This document shows positions 18,251 through 26,250 of a stretch of DNA of 37,250 nucleotides, piece after piece. A model generated the notes under the pieces. It worked only from the letters and a program-made list of their open reading frames with translations, did not search any database and was not told the DNA's origin. Origin of the DNA: Phormidesmis sp. RL_2_1 (GTDB taxonomy: Bacteria > Cyanobacteriota > Cyanobacteriia > Phormidesmidales > Phormidesmidaceae). The stretch's first letter is position 1. Each line of letters opens with the position of its first letter. The position numbers were made by a program, and so were the translations under genes. The stretch is from positions 1-37,250 of the forward strand of contig JAAUPS010000009.1 of the NCBI GenBank assembly GCA_012033015.1, given 5' to 3'.

Positions 18251-18290
18251 ATAGCAGCGAAGTCAGAATGCATCCTGACTTTGCTATATA
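18251..18290. repeat. Partial copy C of the dispersed repeat
   Basis: The stretch AAGTCAGAATGCATCC followed by tgactttgctatata matches one end of repeat copies A and B, with one base fewer. In this copy AAGTCAG and CTGACTT form a perfect seven-base inverted repeat around an eight-base loop. It lies in the 195-bp gap before the ABC exporter gene. Confidence 0.6.
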
Positions 18291-18351
18291 TCGAGATTGA
18301 AGACGTTATCCTAATATTATCGGTATCTCTGGTAACACTATCTCCCGCTCT

Positions 18352-20132
18352 ATGGCCAAATCTACGGCCCATGCTTCAGCTAAATCTTCTCAATCTCCGA
18401 CTAAATTTGCGCGGCTAGCAGCCTATCTTAGGCCACACTGGCAGCAAGTTGTCTTCGGGCTCGTTGCCCTGCTGGTTGTCAATGGGATTGGGGTTACGAT
18501 TCCGCTGACCATCGGCAACATTGTCGATGAGCTGACCGTTGCCTTTACCCTCACCCAAGTGATCCGCTCAGTGATTTTAGTGCTGGTACTCGCCAGTATT
18601 ATGTGGGTCATTCGGATGGCTTCTCGCATCTTTCTATTTGGGGCTGGCCGCCAAGTAGAATTTGATCTCAAGCAGCGCATTTTCGAGCATTTGCTCACCT
18701 TAGAACCGGCTTACTTCGCCCGCAATACCATTGGCGATTTGATCAACCGAGCCACCAGCGATGTCGATAACATTCGCCGCTTGCTAGGGTTTGCAGTGCT
18801 CAGCATGGCCAATACCCTGTTTGCCTACGTGATGATTGTCCCTGCCATGGTCAATCTCAATGCCAGTGTGGCGTTCTTTTCTTTAGCGGTGTATCCCTTT
18901 ATGTTTGGCGTGGTCGCTGTTTTTGGCGATCGCCTACGCCGCCAACAGCTCGATGTTCAAGAAGAAATTTCCGCCCTCAGCGACCTGATTCAAGAAGATA
19001 TGGGCGGCATTTCTTTGGTGAAAATCTATGCCCAAGAAGAAAACGAACGCCGCGCCTTTAGCCAGCGCAACCAGGACTTATTAGAGGCCAACTTAGCCCT
19101 AGCCAAAACCCGTAACACCCTTTTTCCTTTGCTCGGTGGCTTTGCCAGTTTGAGTTTGGTCATTGCTTTGGGGATTGGCTCTCAAGCTATCGTAGCCGGA
19201 CAGCTCACACCGGGTGATTTTGTTGCGGTGATTCTATTTATTCAGCAGTTGGTCTTTCCGACGGCTTTGTTAGGCTTTACAATCACCGCCTATCAGCGGG
19301 GCGAAGTCAGCTTAGATCGCATTGAAGCTATTTTTAATGCCCAACCCAAAATTCTCGATAGCGCTCGTGCGATCGCGCTACCTCACCCCGTAGGTCGCTT
19401 ACAGGCAAGGCAACTCACCTTCACCTATCCAGGCTCTACTCGCCCTGCCTTGAACCAAGTTAACTTCACCATCGAGCCAGGACAAACAGTCGCTATTGTG
19501 GGCCCCATTGGTTCTGGCAAATCTACATTGGCCATGGCCATTCCTCGCCTTTTAGAAATCTCACCCGGTCAGCTTTTTTTAGATGACCATGACACCACCC
19601 AAATAAAATTAAGTGATTTGAGAGGGGCCATAGCCTTTGTTCCACAAGATAGCTTCCTTTTCAGCACCACAATTAAAATAATATTCGCTATGGCGATCCC
19701 ACCGCAGAGCCCTTTGACGTTGAGTACGCTGCTAAAGAAGCTCAGCTTTATGGCGAAATTCTCAACTTCCCCAATCAATTTAAAACTGTCGTCGGTGAGC
19801 GCGGCATTACCCTTTCTGGCGGTCAACGTCAGCGCTCAGCACTTTCGCGCGCGTTACTCATAGATGCACCCATTTTGGTCTTAGATGATGCCCTCTCCAG
19901 CGTAGATAACCAAACCGCCACCCAAATTTTGGATAATCTGTCGAGTGGCACACAACGGAAGACCGTGATTTTTGTTTCCCATCAAATGTCAGCGGCAGCA
20001 GCGTGCGATCGCATCCTCGTCATGGATGCAGGCCATATCGTCCAATCCGGCACCCACAACGAACTCGTCAGCCAAAGTGGCCTCTATCAAGAACTTTGGA
20101 ACCAGCACAAACTTAAAGAAGTACTGCAGTAA
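18352..20132 (+). CDS. ABC exporter, fused permease and ATPase, one frameshift
   Basis: Repaired length is 593 residues. The transmembrane domain (about 20-310) has six predicted helices and the coupling region IGDLINRATSDVDNIRRLLG. The ATPase domain has Walker A GPIGSGKST, Q-loop FVPQDSFLFS, signature LSGGQRQR, Walker B ILVLDDALSS and H-loop IFVSHQMS. The frame breaks in the A4 run at 19675-19678. One more A gives TTIKNNIRYGDPTAEP and a continuous domain through LSGGQRQR. Family knowledge: this is the MdlB/YknU-type half-transporter class that dimerises and exports lipids, peptides or drugs. The substrate is unknown. It converges on pilC with a 57-base gap. Confidence 0.93.
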
Positions 20133-20189
20133 ATGCCATTTTGCATATCAATCAGCAGCAATCGGTATCAAACAGCATCAAGCGCTCCA

Positions 20190-21410
20190 TTAGCCGAGGT
20201 GATCCATCACCGAGAACATCGGCAAATACATCGCCACCAGAATAGAGCCCACCATGCCACCCAGTACCACAATCATAATCGGCTCCATAATACTAGTCAG
20301 TGCCTTCACCGCCTGCTCCACCTCATCCTCATAAAAATCCGCCACCTTCATGAGCATCTGATCTAGCTCACCAGTTTCTTCCCCAATGGCAATCATCTGA
20401 ATTGCCATGACTGGAAATACACCATGCTCTTCTAACGCCGGACTAATCATTCCCCCCGATTGAATCTCTTTTTGTGCAGCCCCAATGGCATTCGCAATGA
20501 CCTGATTACCCGATGTATCCTGAACGATCTCAAGCGCTGTCAAAATCGGTACACCAGAGCGCGACAGTGAACCAAACGTGCGACAGAACCGCGCAGTCGC
20601 AGACTTCTGAGCCAGATCACCAAACAACGGCATTTTCAAAAAAAATCCATCCATCGTGACTCGACCGACAGGGGTCTTATAGTACTGTTTGTATACAAAT
20701 ACCAGCACCGTAATAATCCCTATCAACCCCAGCGTCAGATACCATGTTCGCAGCAGCTTGCTAATAGCCATCAGCGCCCGTGTAAACAGCGGTAAAGGTG
20801 CACCCAAATCTTCAAAAATCTCAGCAAAAATCGGCAGTAAAAATACCGTCATCCCAATAAAAATAGTGACGGCCAAAAACCCTACCGTTACCGGATAAGC
20901 CATGGCCGATTTAATTTGGTTCTGTAGTCGGTTGAGATCTTCTAGCAGCTTCGCCAAGCGGTTCAAAACTTCATCTAGCACACCTCCTACTTCTCCAGCT
21001 TGAACCATACTCACATAGAGATTGTCAAAGCACTTAGGATGCTTCCTCATCGAATCCGAGAGATTGGTTCCCTGCTGCACATCGGCATTAATCCCCATCA
21101 GCGCCGCCTTCAGCTTGGGGTTAGGACATTGATCCGCCAAAATACCAATCCCGCGCACCAACGCCACACCTGCAGAGACTAAAGCTGCAAATTGACGAGA
21201 AAAAACAGCTTTGTCTTTTACCGTCACACTCGTCATCGACGTTTGGATATCAGCCATATTAAAGCCAATACCCTTATTCTCTTGAATGTCTTGAATATGG
21301 ATGCCCTGCTCTTTGATCAGGTTACGGGCTTCAGATGGCGAAGCGGCATCCACCTTTTGGCGTACGGACTTACCAGTTTTATTTCGGCCGGTGATAACGT
21401 AGGTAGCCAT
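20190..21410 (-). CDS. pilC: PilC, type IV pilus inner-membrane platform protein
   Basis: 406 residues from the ATG at 21410 (MATYVITGRNKTGKS). A longer frame from 21467 adds 19 residues that are not family-like and overlaps the preceding repeat. It has two T2SSF domains, one starting near FSRQFAALVSAGVALVRGI and the second near FCRTFGSLSRSGVPILTAL. Three hydrophobic segments are visible: VTVGFLAVTIFIGMTVFLLP, YLTLGLIGIITVLVFVYK and IMIVVLGGMVGSILVAMYLP. PilC is the platform on which PilB and PilT act. It is the last gene of a pilB-pilT-pilC group but is separated from pilT by a 409-base gap that holds repeat copy B. The frame is intact. Confidence 0.95.
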   Translation of the reverse strand: MATYVITGRNKTGKSVRQKVDAASPSEARNLIKEQGIHIQDIQENKGIGFNMADIQTSMTSVTVKDKAVFSRQFAALVSAGVALVRGIGILADQCPNPKLKAALMGINADVQQGTNLSDSMRKHPKCFDNLYVSMVQAGEVGGVLDEVLNRLAKLLEDLNRLQNQIKSAMAYPVTVGFLAVTIFIGMTVFLLPIFAEIFEDLGAPLPLFTRALMAISKLLRTWYLTLGLIGIITVLVFVYKQYYKTPVGRVTMDGFFLKMPLFGDLAQKSATARFCRTFGSLSRSGVPILTALEIVQDTSGNQVIANAIGAAQKEIQSGGMISPALEEHGVFPVMAIQMIAIGEETGELDQMLMKVADFYEDEVEQAVKALTSIMEPIMIVVLGGMVGSILVAMYLPMFSVMDHLG

Positions 21411-21471
21411 GGGTTCTCTCGTAAAATTTAAACGACTAAAGCTTCTCTCATGCGGCTTCAGCCACATCGCT

Positions 21472-21682
21472 ATATAGCAAAGTTAAGGATGCATTCTGAC
21501 TTTGTCTGGGTGAGCATTCCTTAGCGCCGTACGACGACGCAGGGTCTCACCGCTAGCGCCACAACGACGTAGGGTCTTACCGCTGCCAATTGAGTGAGCC
21601 GCTGCTAGTCAAGGCTTCTAGCGTTGGCGTAGCCTCTCCGAGGAGAATGACTATTGTCCTAACTCACTCGACAGAGGCTATA
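21472..21682 (-). repeat. Dispersed non-coding repeat, copy B (inverted relative to copy A)
   Basis: This occupies half of the 409-bp pilT-pilC gap. Its reverse complement matches copy A at 83 of 87 bases over 21474-21560, exactly over 21608-21622 (gctagaagccttgac) and exactly over 21646-21670. Between the last two blocks it carries 23 extra bases (21623-21645), including ggcgtagcctctccgaggag. A further internal unit, tagcgccacaacgacgtagg, gives a second diverged copy of the ~31-bp motif. No coding potential is evident. The remaining gap (21683-21819) shows nothing else. Confidence 0.85.
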
Positions 21683-21819
21683 TATCAGCAAGCCCTGTTA
21701 GAAAGCCTTCTATAGAAAGCGATAGCAGCGATACCCCTAGCAGCGCATTGATAAATCTACGGATCAATCCATTTCAACTCACCGATGCACCGCCAGTAGC
21801 AAACATTTCCGCCTAACTT

Positions 21820-22937
21820 TTAACGATTTCCACCGGCTTTAGCGGCTGCCTTAGCAGTGCTAGGCGGCCCCCCAATTAGGCGCTGGAGTTCCTCAGGTCT
21901 CGACGTTTTTGACATGGCAGATTCAAAACTAATCACCTTATTTTTGTAGAGGTCGGCAAGTGCCATTTCTAGCGTCTGCATAGATAGTCTGCCTCCAGTT
22001 TGAATCGCACCATAGATCTGAGCGGTTTTACCCTCGCGAATCATGTTTGAAATACCCGGAGTCACTACCATAATTTCTTGGGCCATGACTCGGCCAAACT
22101 CACCAGGCTTAGGGTTAGCCTTACTGACCAGTGTTTGGCTAAGCACCGCTACCAATGAATTAGAAAGCTGCACTCTAATCTGCTGATGTTGATCAGGCGG
22201 AAATACATCTACAATTCTGTCTACGGTTTGGGCAGCCGAGCTAGTGTGCAGAGTGCCAAAGACTAGGTGACCCGTTTCTGCAGCTGAAATGGCCAACGAA
22301 ATGGTTTCCAAATCACGCATCTCACCCACCAAGATCACATCCGGATCTTCCCGTAATGCACCTTTTAGGGCATTAGAAAAACTTTTGGTATCTTCTCCAA
22401 CTTGCCGCTGATGAATCAAGCTCTTAATCGGTTCGTATACAAATTCAATCGGATCTTCCACTGTCAAAATATGTTCTGCTCGCGTCAGGTTGATATTGTT
22501 GATCATTGACGCGAGTGTTGTTGTCTTTCCAGAACCTGTTGGGCCTGTTACCAGTACTAAACCTCTAGGTTTCTCAGAAAGCTCGGTGACAATCGGCGGT
22601 AGACACAGCACATCCATGCTTGGAATTTTGGAGCTTAGCGCTCGCAAACAGGCAGCATAGGTGCCTCGGTCTTTGTATACATTGACCCGGAATCGAGCTA
22701 AGCCGCGAACGCCGTAAGAGCAATCCAACTCCCATGTTTGCTCTAAAATTTCCGCTGCGAGTTATTCAACATACTAAAAATTAGCCGTTGGCACTGATCT
22801 GCGGTCATTGGCGGATGGTCAGTAGGGGTGAGGTGTCCACTGATGCGAATGTAGGGGGGCAATCCAGTCGATAGATGCAGGTCAGAGCCGCCGCGCTCAA
22901 CCACTTCTTCCATCAAGTCTTCAATCATTAGTTCCAT
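21820..22937 (-). CDS. pilT: PilT, pilus retraction ATPase, one frameshift
   Basis: Repaired length is 372 residues, the usual PilT size. It starts MELMIEDLMEEVVERGGSDL. The N-terminal PAS-like part ends at NNSQRK. There the frame breaks, in the T run at 22749-22751 (AAA in the coding strand). One more A gives NNSQRKILEQTWELDCSYGV. The rest is complete: Walker A GPTGSGKTTTLASMI, Asp box ILTVEDPIEFV, Walker B DVILVGEMRD, His box GHLVFGTLHTSSA, and the PilT signature NMIREGKTAQI. It forms a hexamer that powers pilus retraction and twitching motility. It follows pilB by 70 bases and probably shares its transcript. Confidence 0.95.
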
Positions 22938-23007
22938 GAAACGTTCCCTTTGGTTTAGTTAATTTGGGTCTGACAGACATTGAGCGTATTGATTCATTGC
23001 GATTGAA

Positions 23008-25038
23008 TTAGTCCTTATAGCGTGGGGTTAAGCAGTAAGGGCAATCAATCCAGTCATGGTGCATCGTTGCATCACAAGTCCGGCAGGCAAGTACGCTTTT
23101 ACGCTTGGCTTTCAGCTCAGCTTCAAGTCCTTTATCGGTAAAGGTCACCCGTTCTACTTCCTCTAGCGTGGTGTGTCCAGCCTTCACCAAATTCAGACTG
23201 TAGGCGAGTAGGGTATGCATCCCATCTTCCACAGCCGCTTCTTTAATTTGTTCAGTCGGTGCATTGTCAGAAATCATCTGCTGAACTTTTTCGGTAACCC
23301 GCATTACCTCGTACACGCCAACCCGGCCTTTGTAGCCTCCTCCTTGACATTTGCCACAAAGCTTGCCAGCCTCCTTTAGGGCACTAATTTCTTCAGCAGG
23401 TATCGTATTGGCTCTATACAGAGTCAGCGCTGACTCGCCAGAAGCTGTTATCCCATAGCGAGCAAGTTCCTCCGGGGTCGGATGGTAAGCCACCCGGCAC
23501 TCAGAACAAACCCGCCGAACAAGACGTTGAGCCAGCACACCAATCAAAGAACTTGAGACCTGAAAGGGTTCAACACCCATTTCACCCAATCTAGATACCG
23601 CCCCTGCAGCATCGTTAGTGTGGAGTGTAGTCAGGACCAGATGACCTGTAAGGGCCGCTTCAATAGCTGTTTTGGCAGTTTCTGGATCACGGGTTTCACC
23701 GACTAGAATCACATCTGGATCCTGCCTGAGAAAGGCCCTTAAAATAGAGGCAAAATTCATGCCTTTCTCCCGAATCACCTGTACTTGCGTGATTCCTGGC
23801 AATGCGTATTCGATCGGATCTTCAGCCGTACTAATGTTGACGCCAGGCTCGTTTCGTTCTGCAAGAACCGAGTACAGCGTCGTGGTTTTTCCTGAGCCCG
23901 TTGGGCCTGTCACGAGGATGAGACCAAATGGTTTTTTGGCCATATCTTGGACAATATGTAGGGTTTCCTCGTCCGTAATCAGCATTCCTAGACCAAGCTG
24001 AGTAGACGAATTATCCAAAATTCGCAGAACGACTTTCTCGCCATAGCGGCTCGGTAAGGTACTCACACGGAAGTCCACTTTGCGATCTTGAAAGACTCGC
24101 CTAATTCTGCCGTCTTGAGGTAAACGACGCTCAGCAATATCTAGCTCTGAAATGATTTTGAAACGGGCACAAACTGCTGGAATGACCTTTTTGGGCAGCT
24201 TAGGAAAGGCTTCTTTGAGGACTCCATCTTTGCGAAAGCGAATGCGTAAGAATTCTTCTTGAGGCTCAATGTGGATATCTGAAACTTCTTCTTGGAGCGC
24301 TTTTACCAAAATTTTATTGACAAGGGCGATGACAGGAGCAGCGCCTGCATCCTGAAGGGCTGCGCCCAGATCGGCGTCTTCCTCGTCGACATCTTCTAAA
24401 CCACCTGCATCCAAGTCAAGATCTGCTAAATCGGTTTTTACTTCGACCGGTTGCATCGGTGATTTCTTTTTCTTAGCACCACCGTTCTTTTTCTCTTGGG
24501 CCACCTGCTCATCGAGGTACTTCGCCATTAAGCGCTGATAGTCTTCAACAGTCACCACCATGCGCTGTAGTTGAATCCTCTGGGGCCTAAGAATACGATT
24601 TAGATCATCTTGTGCCTCCAGATTTTCTGGATCGACCATGGCGATCAGTACGGCTCTTTTATCGCCTTCGCCGGTTTGCGATAGTGGCACCAATCGATGA
24701 CGCCGACAAATATCCACAGGTATCAGATTGTCAATGAGAGCGGTAACCTGTGCATCAGAAATACTCTCTACCTCAGGATCGAGAGATTCGACACCGTACA
24801 GGATTTTGAGTTCGAAAAGCTGCTGTTTTTTGTACTGGCGCAGAAGCTCTGGAGATAGCTCCTTGCCAGTCATCGACTCTAGCACGTCGGTGAGAGTACG
24901 ACCTGTTTTGCGACTTTCGACCAGTGCTTGCTGCATCTGGCTACCGTCCACAAAGCCTGCTTGGATCAGCTTGCTGCTAAAAGGCGAAAAACTCTTTTGT
25001 AGAACGAGTGCTTTCCGCGCGGATGAAGTGTTTGTCAT
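23008..25038 (-). CDS. pilB: PilB, pilus extension ATPase
   Basis: 676 residues, intact. An N-terminal MshEN/GspE_N-like region (about 20-190) precedes a lysine-rich linker (KKNGGAKKKKSP) and an acidic segment. The ATPase core starts near IALVNKILVKALQEEVSDIH. It has Walker A GPTGSGKTTTL, Asp box STAEDPIEYALPGI, Walker B DVILVGETRDPET and His box GHLVLTTLHTNDA. The family zinc site is present as CSEC and CGKC. A second cysteine pair set, CRTC and CPYC, in the last 25 residues suggests an additional zinc ribbon. The enzyme drives pilin polymerisation. It is divergent from grpE across a 308-base gap. Confidence 0.96.
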   Translation of the reverse strand: MTNTSSARKALVLQKSFSPFSSKLIQAGFVDGSQMQQALVESRKTGRTLTDVLESMTGKELSPELLRQYKKQQLFELKILYGVESLDPEVESISDAQVTALIDNLIPVDICRRHRLVPLSQTGEGDKRAVLIAMVDPENLEAQDDLNRILRPQRIQLQRMVVTVEDYQRLMAKYLDEQVAQEKKNGGAKKKKSPMQPVEVKTDLADLDLDAGGLEDVDEEDADLGAALQDAGAAPVIALVNKILVKALQEEVSDIHIEPQEEFLRIRFRKDGVLKEAFPKLPKKVIPAVCARFKIISELDIAERRLPQDGRIRRVFQDRKVDFRVSTLPSRYGEKVVLRILDNSSTQLGLGMLITDEETLHIVQDMAKKPFGLILVTGPTGSGKTTTLYSVLAERNEPGVNISTAEDPIEYALPGITQVQVIREKGMNFASILRAFLRQDPDVILVGETRDPETAKTAIEAALTGHLVLTTLHTNDAAGAVSRLGEMGVEPFQVSSSLIGVLAQRLVRRVCSECRVAYHPTPEELARYGITASGESALTLYRANTIPAEEISALKEAGKLCGKCQGGGYKGRVGVYEVMRVTEKVQQMISDNAPTEQIKEAAVEDGMHTLLAYSLNLVKAGHTTLEEVERVTFTDKGLEAELKAKRKSVLACRTCDATMHHDWIDCPYCLTPRYKD

Positions 25039-25346
25039 GGTCGATGCGAAAAAATCTTAAGGCAAGTGTGCCCACAAAGCTCAAACCATTACCCAGAGCG
25101 ATATCTGTGCTAGTACCTAAATGCATCCAAAATTCTTGACCGGAAAACCCACTACGGAAAACCGTTCCTCCAGTGCACACGCCTGCTTTTAAGATAGACA
25201 GGGTAAATGGGCTCAGGTAGTATTTTTCTAGCCTGGGCCTTGCAGCCCTGCTTTCGCTAGCCGATATCCTAGGTGATGATCAGGGGCCGGGGGCATAAGC
25301 TTAGGTGATTGACGATGAGTAATTGGGAGTGGAGAGTTTTACCGTG
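25039..25346. other. Divergent promoter region between pilB and grpE
   Basis: This 308-base stretch has no plausible gene; antisense frames have no family resemblance. It must hold the start signals for both the pilus and chaperone operons. I found no convincing -35/-10 pair, no CIRCE element and no repeat of the A/B family in it. A purine-rich gggagtggagag ahead of 25347 can serve as the grpE ribosome binding site. Confidence 0.5.
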
Positions 25347-26105
25347 ATGACAGACGCAGAAACTAATGACAATCAGCAAGGTACGGATGAAAGTCCGCAA
25401 GGCGCTGAGGCAAATATTGAGGAACTTCGCTTGGAAGATGCTTCGACTGAAATCGATTTGGAGACGTTAGAGGCGAATACCGAGACGTCGCCTCAGGGTC
25501 AGGAGAGCAGCTCTGATGAAGGCTTAGATGCGTTTCCAGACAGTCTGCTAGATGACATTTCTGCCGAAGATGCCTTTGCGGCTGAAGCAAGTGCTCGGCT
25601 GGCTTTACAGCAGCAGGTCAGTGGTCTTCAGAGCCAGTTGGAGGAGCGTACCGGTCAGTTCACTCGGTTGACGGCTGATTTTGATAATTTTCGCAAGCGA
25701 ACTGCTGCTGAACGCGAAAATTTAGAGTTGCAAGTTAAGTGCAATACCATTACCAGTTTGCTAGAAGTCGTTGATAATTTTGAGCGAGCTAGATCTCAAA
25801 TTAAGCCCCAAAACGATGGTGAGATGGGAATTCATAAGAGCTATCAGGGGGTGTATAAGCAGTTGGTGGAAGCGCTCAAAAAGCTTGGGGTATCACCGAT
25901 GCGCTGTGAGGGACAAGAGTTTGACCCTAATTTACATGAGGCGGTCATGCGGGAGCCGACGGATCAGTATCCTGAAGGTATTGTTATTGAGGAGTTCGTC
26001 CGTGGGTATGTTTTAGGGGAGCGTGTTTTACGTCATGCCATGGTCAAAGTGGCGACACCGCTAGATCCTTCTGCTGAGTCCAGTGAGTCCTCGACTGAGG
26101 CTTAG
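25347..26105 (+). CDS. grpE: GrpE, nucleotide exchange factor of DnaK
   Basis: 252 residues from the ATG at 25347. A TTG frame from 25323 is longer, but this ATG follows the purine-rich site closely. The acidic N-terminal third (about 1-75) is disordered. The long dimerisation coiled coil spans about 85-150 (LALQQQVSGLQSQLEERTG, FDNFRKRTAAERENLELQ). The C-terminal beta domain has the GrpE signature region PNLHEAVMREPTDQYPEGIV and VRGYVLGERVLRHAMVKVA. It promotes ADP release from DnaK and acts as a thermosensor. dnaK begins 145 bases downstream after a stem-loop. Confidence 0.95.
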   Translation: MTDAETNDNQQGTDESPQGAEANIEELRLEDASTEIDLETLEANTETSPQGQESSSDEGLDAFPDSLLDDISAEDAFAAEASARLALQQQVSGLQSQLEERTGQFTRLTADFDNFRKRTAAERENLELQVKCNTITSLLEVVDNFERARSQIKPQNDGEMGIHKSYQGVYKQLVEALKKLGVSPMRCEGQEFDPNLHEAVMREPTDQYPEGIVIEEFVRGYVLGERVLRHAMVKVATPLDPSAESSESSTEA

Positions 26106-26158
26106 TGCCTACTTTCTTATCCCTGCTTATGCTTGCAAGGGATCATTAAGAAAGGCAC
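26105..26158 (+). promoter_or_regulatory. Long imperfect stem-loop between grpE and dnaK
   Basis: GTGCC (26105-26109) pairs with GGCAC (26154-26158). TTTCTTA (26113-26119) pairs with TAAGAAA (26147-26153). CCCT (26121-26124) pairs with AGGG (26138-26141), closing on a small loop. It starts at the last base of the grpE stop. No T tract follows, so it is more likely an mRNA processing, stability or attenuation element than a terminator. Confidence 0.5.
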
Positions 26159-26250
26159 GTTACTCAGCTCACGGTTAAATGAGGGCCTAGTTGTGTCTGT
26201 GAAACTGATGACCATTGCAACCAACCTTCATTAAGCTGTCCAAGTGGATT

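Noticed and set aside
21411-21467. Upstream extension of pilC to the start at 21467
   Set aside because: The added 19 residues are not family-like and the frame runs toward the repeat element; MATYVITGR at 21410 matches the normal N-terminus.
25039-26250. CIRCE/HrcA operator for the chaperone operon
   Set aside because: No TTAGCACTC-N9-GAGTGCTAA or close variant is present upstream of grpE or dnaK.
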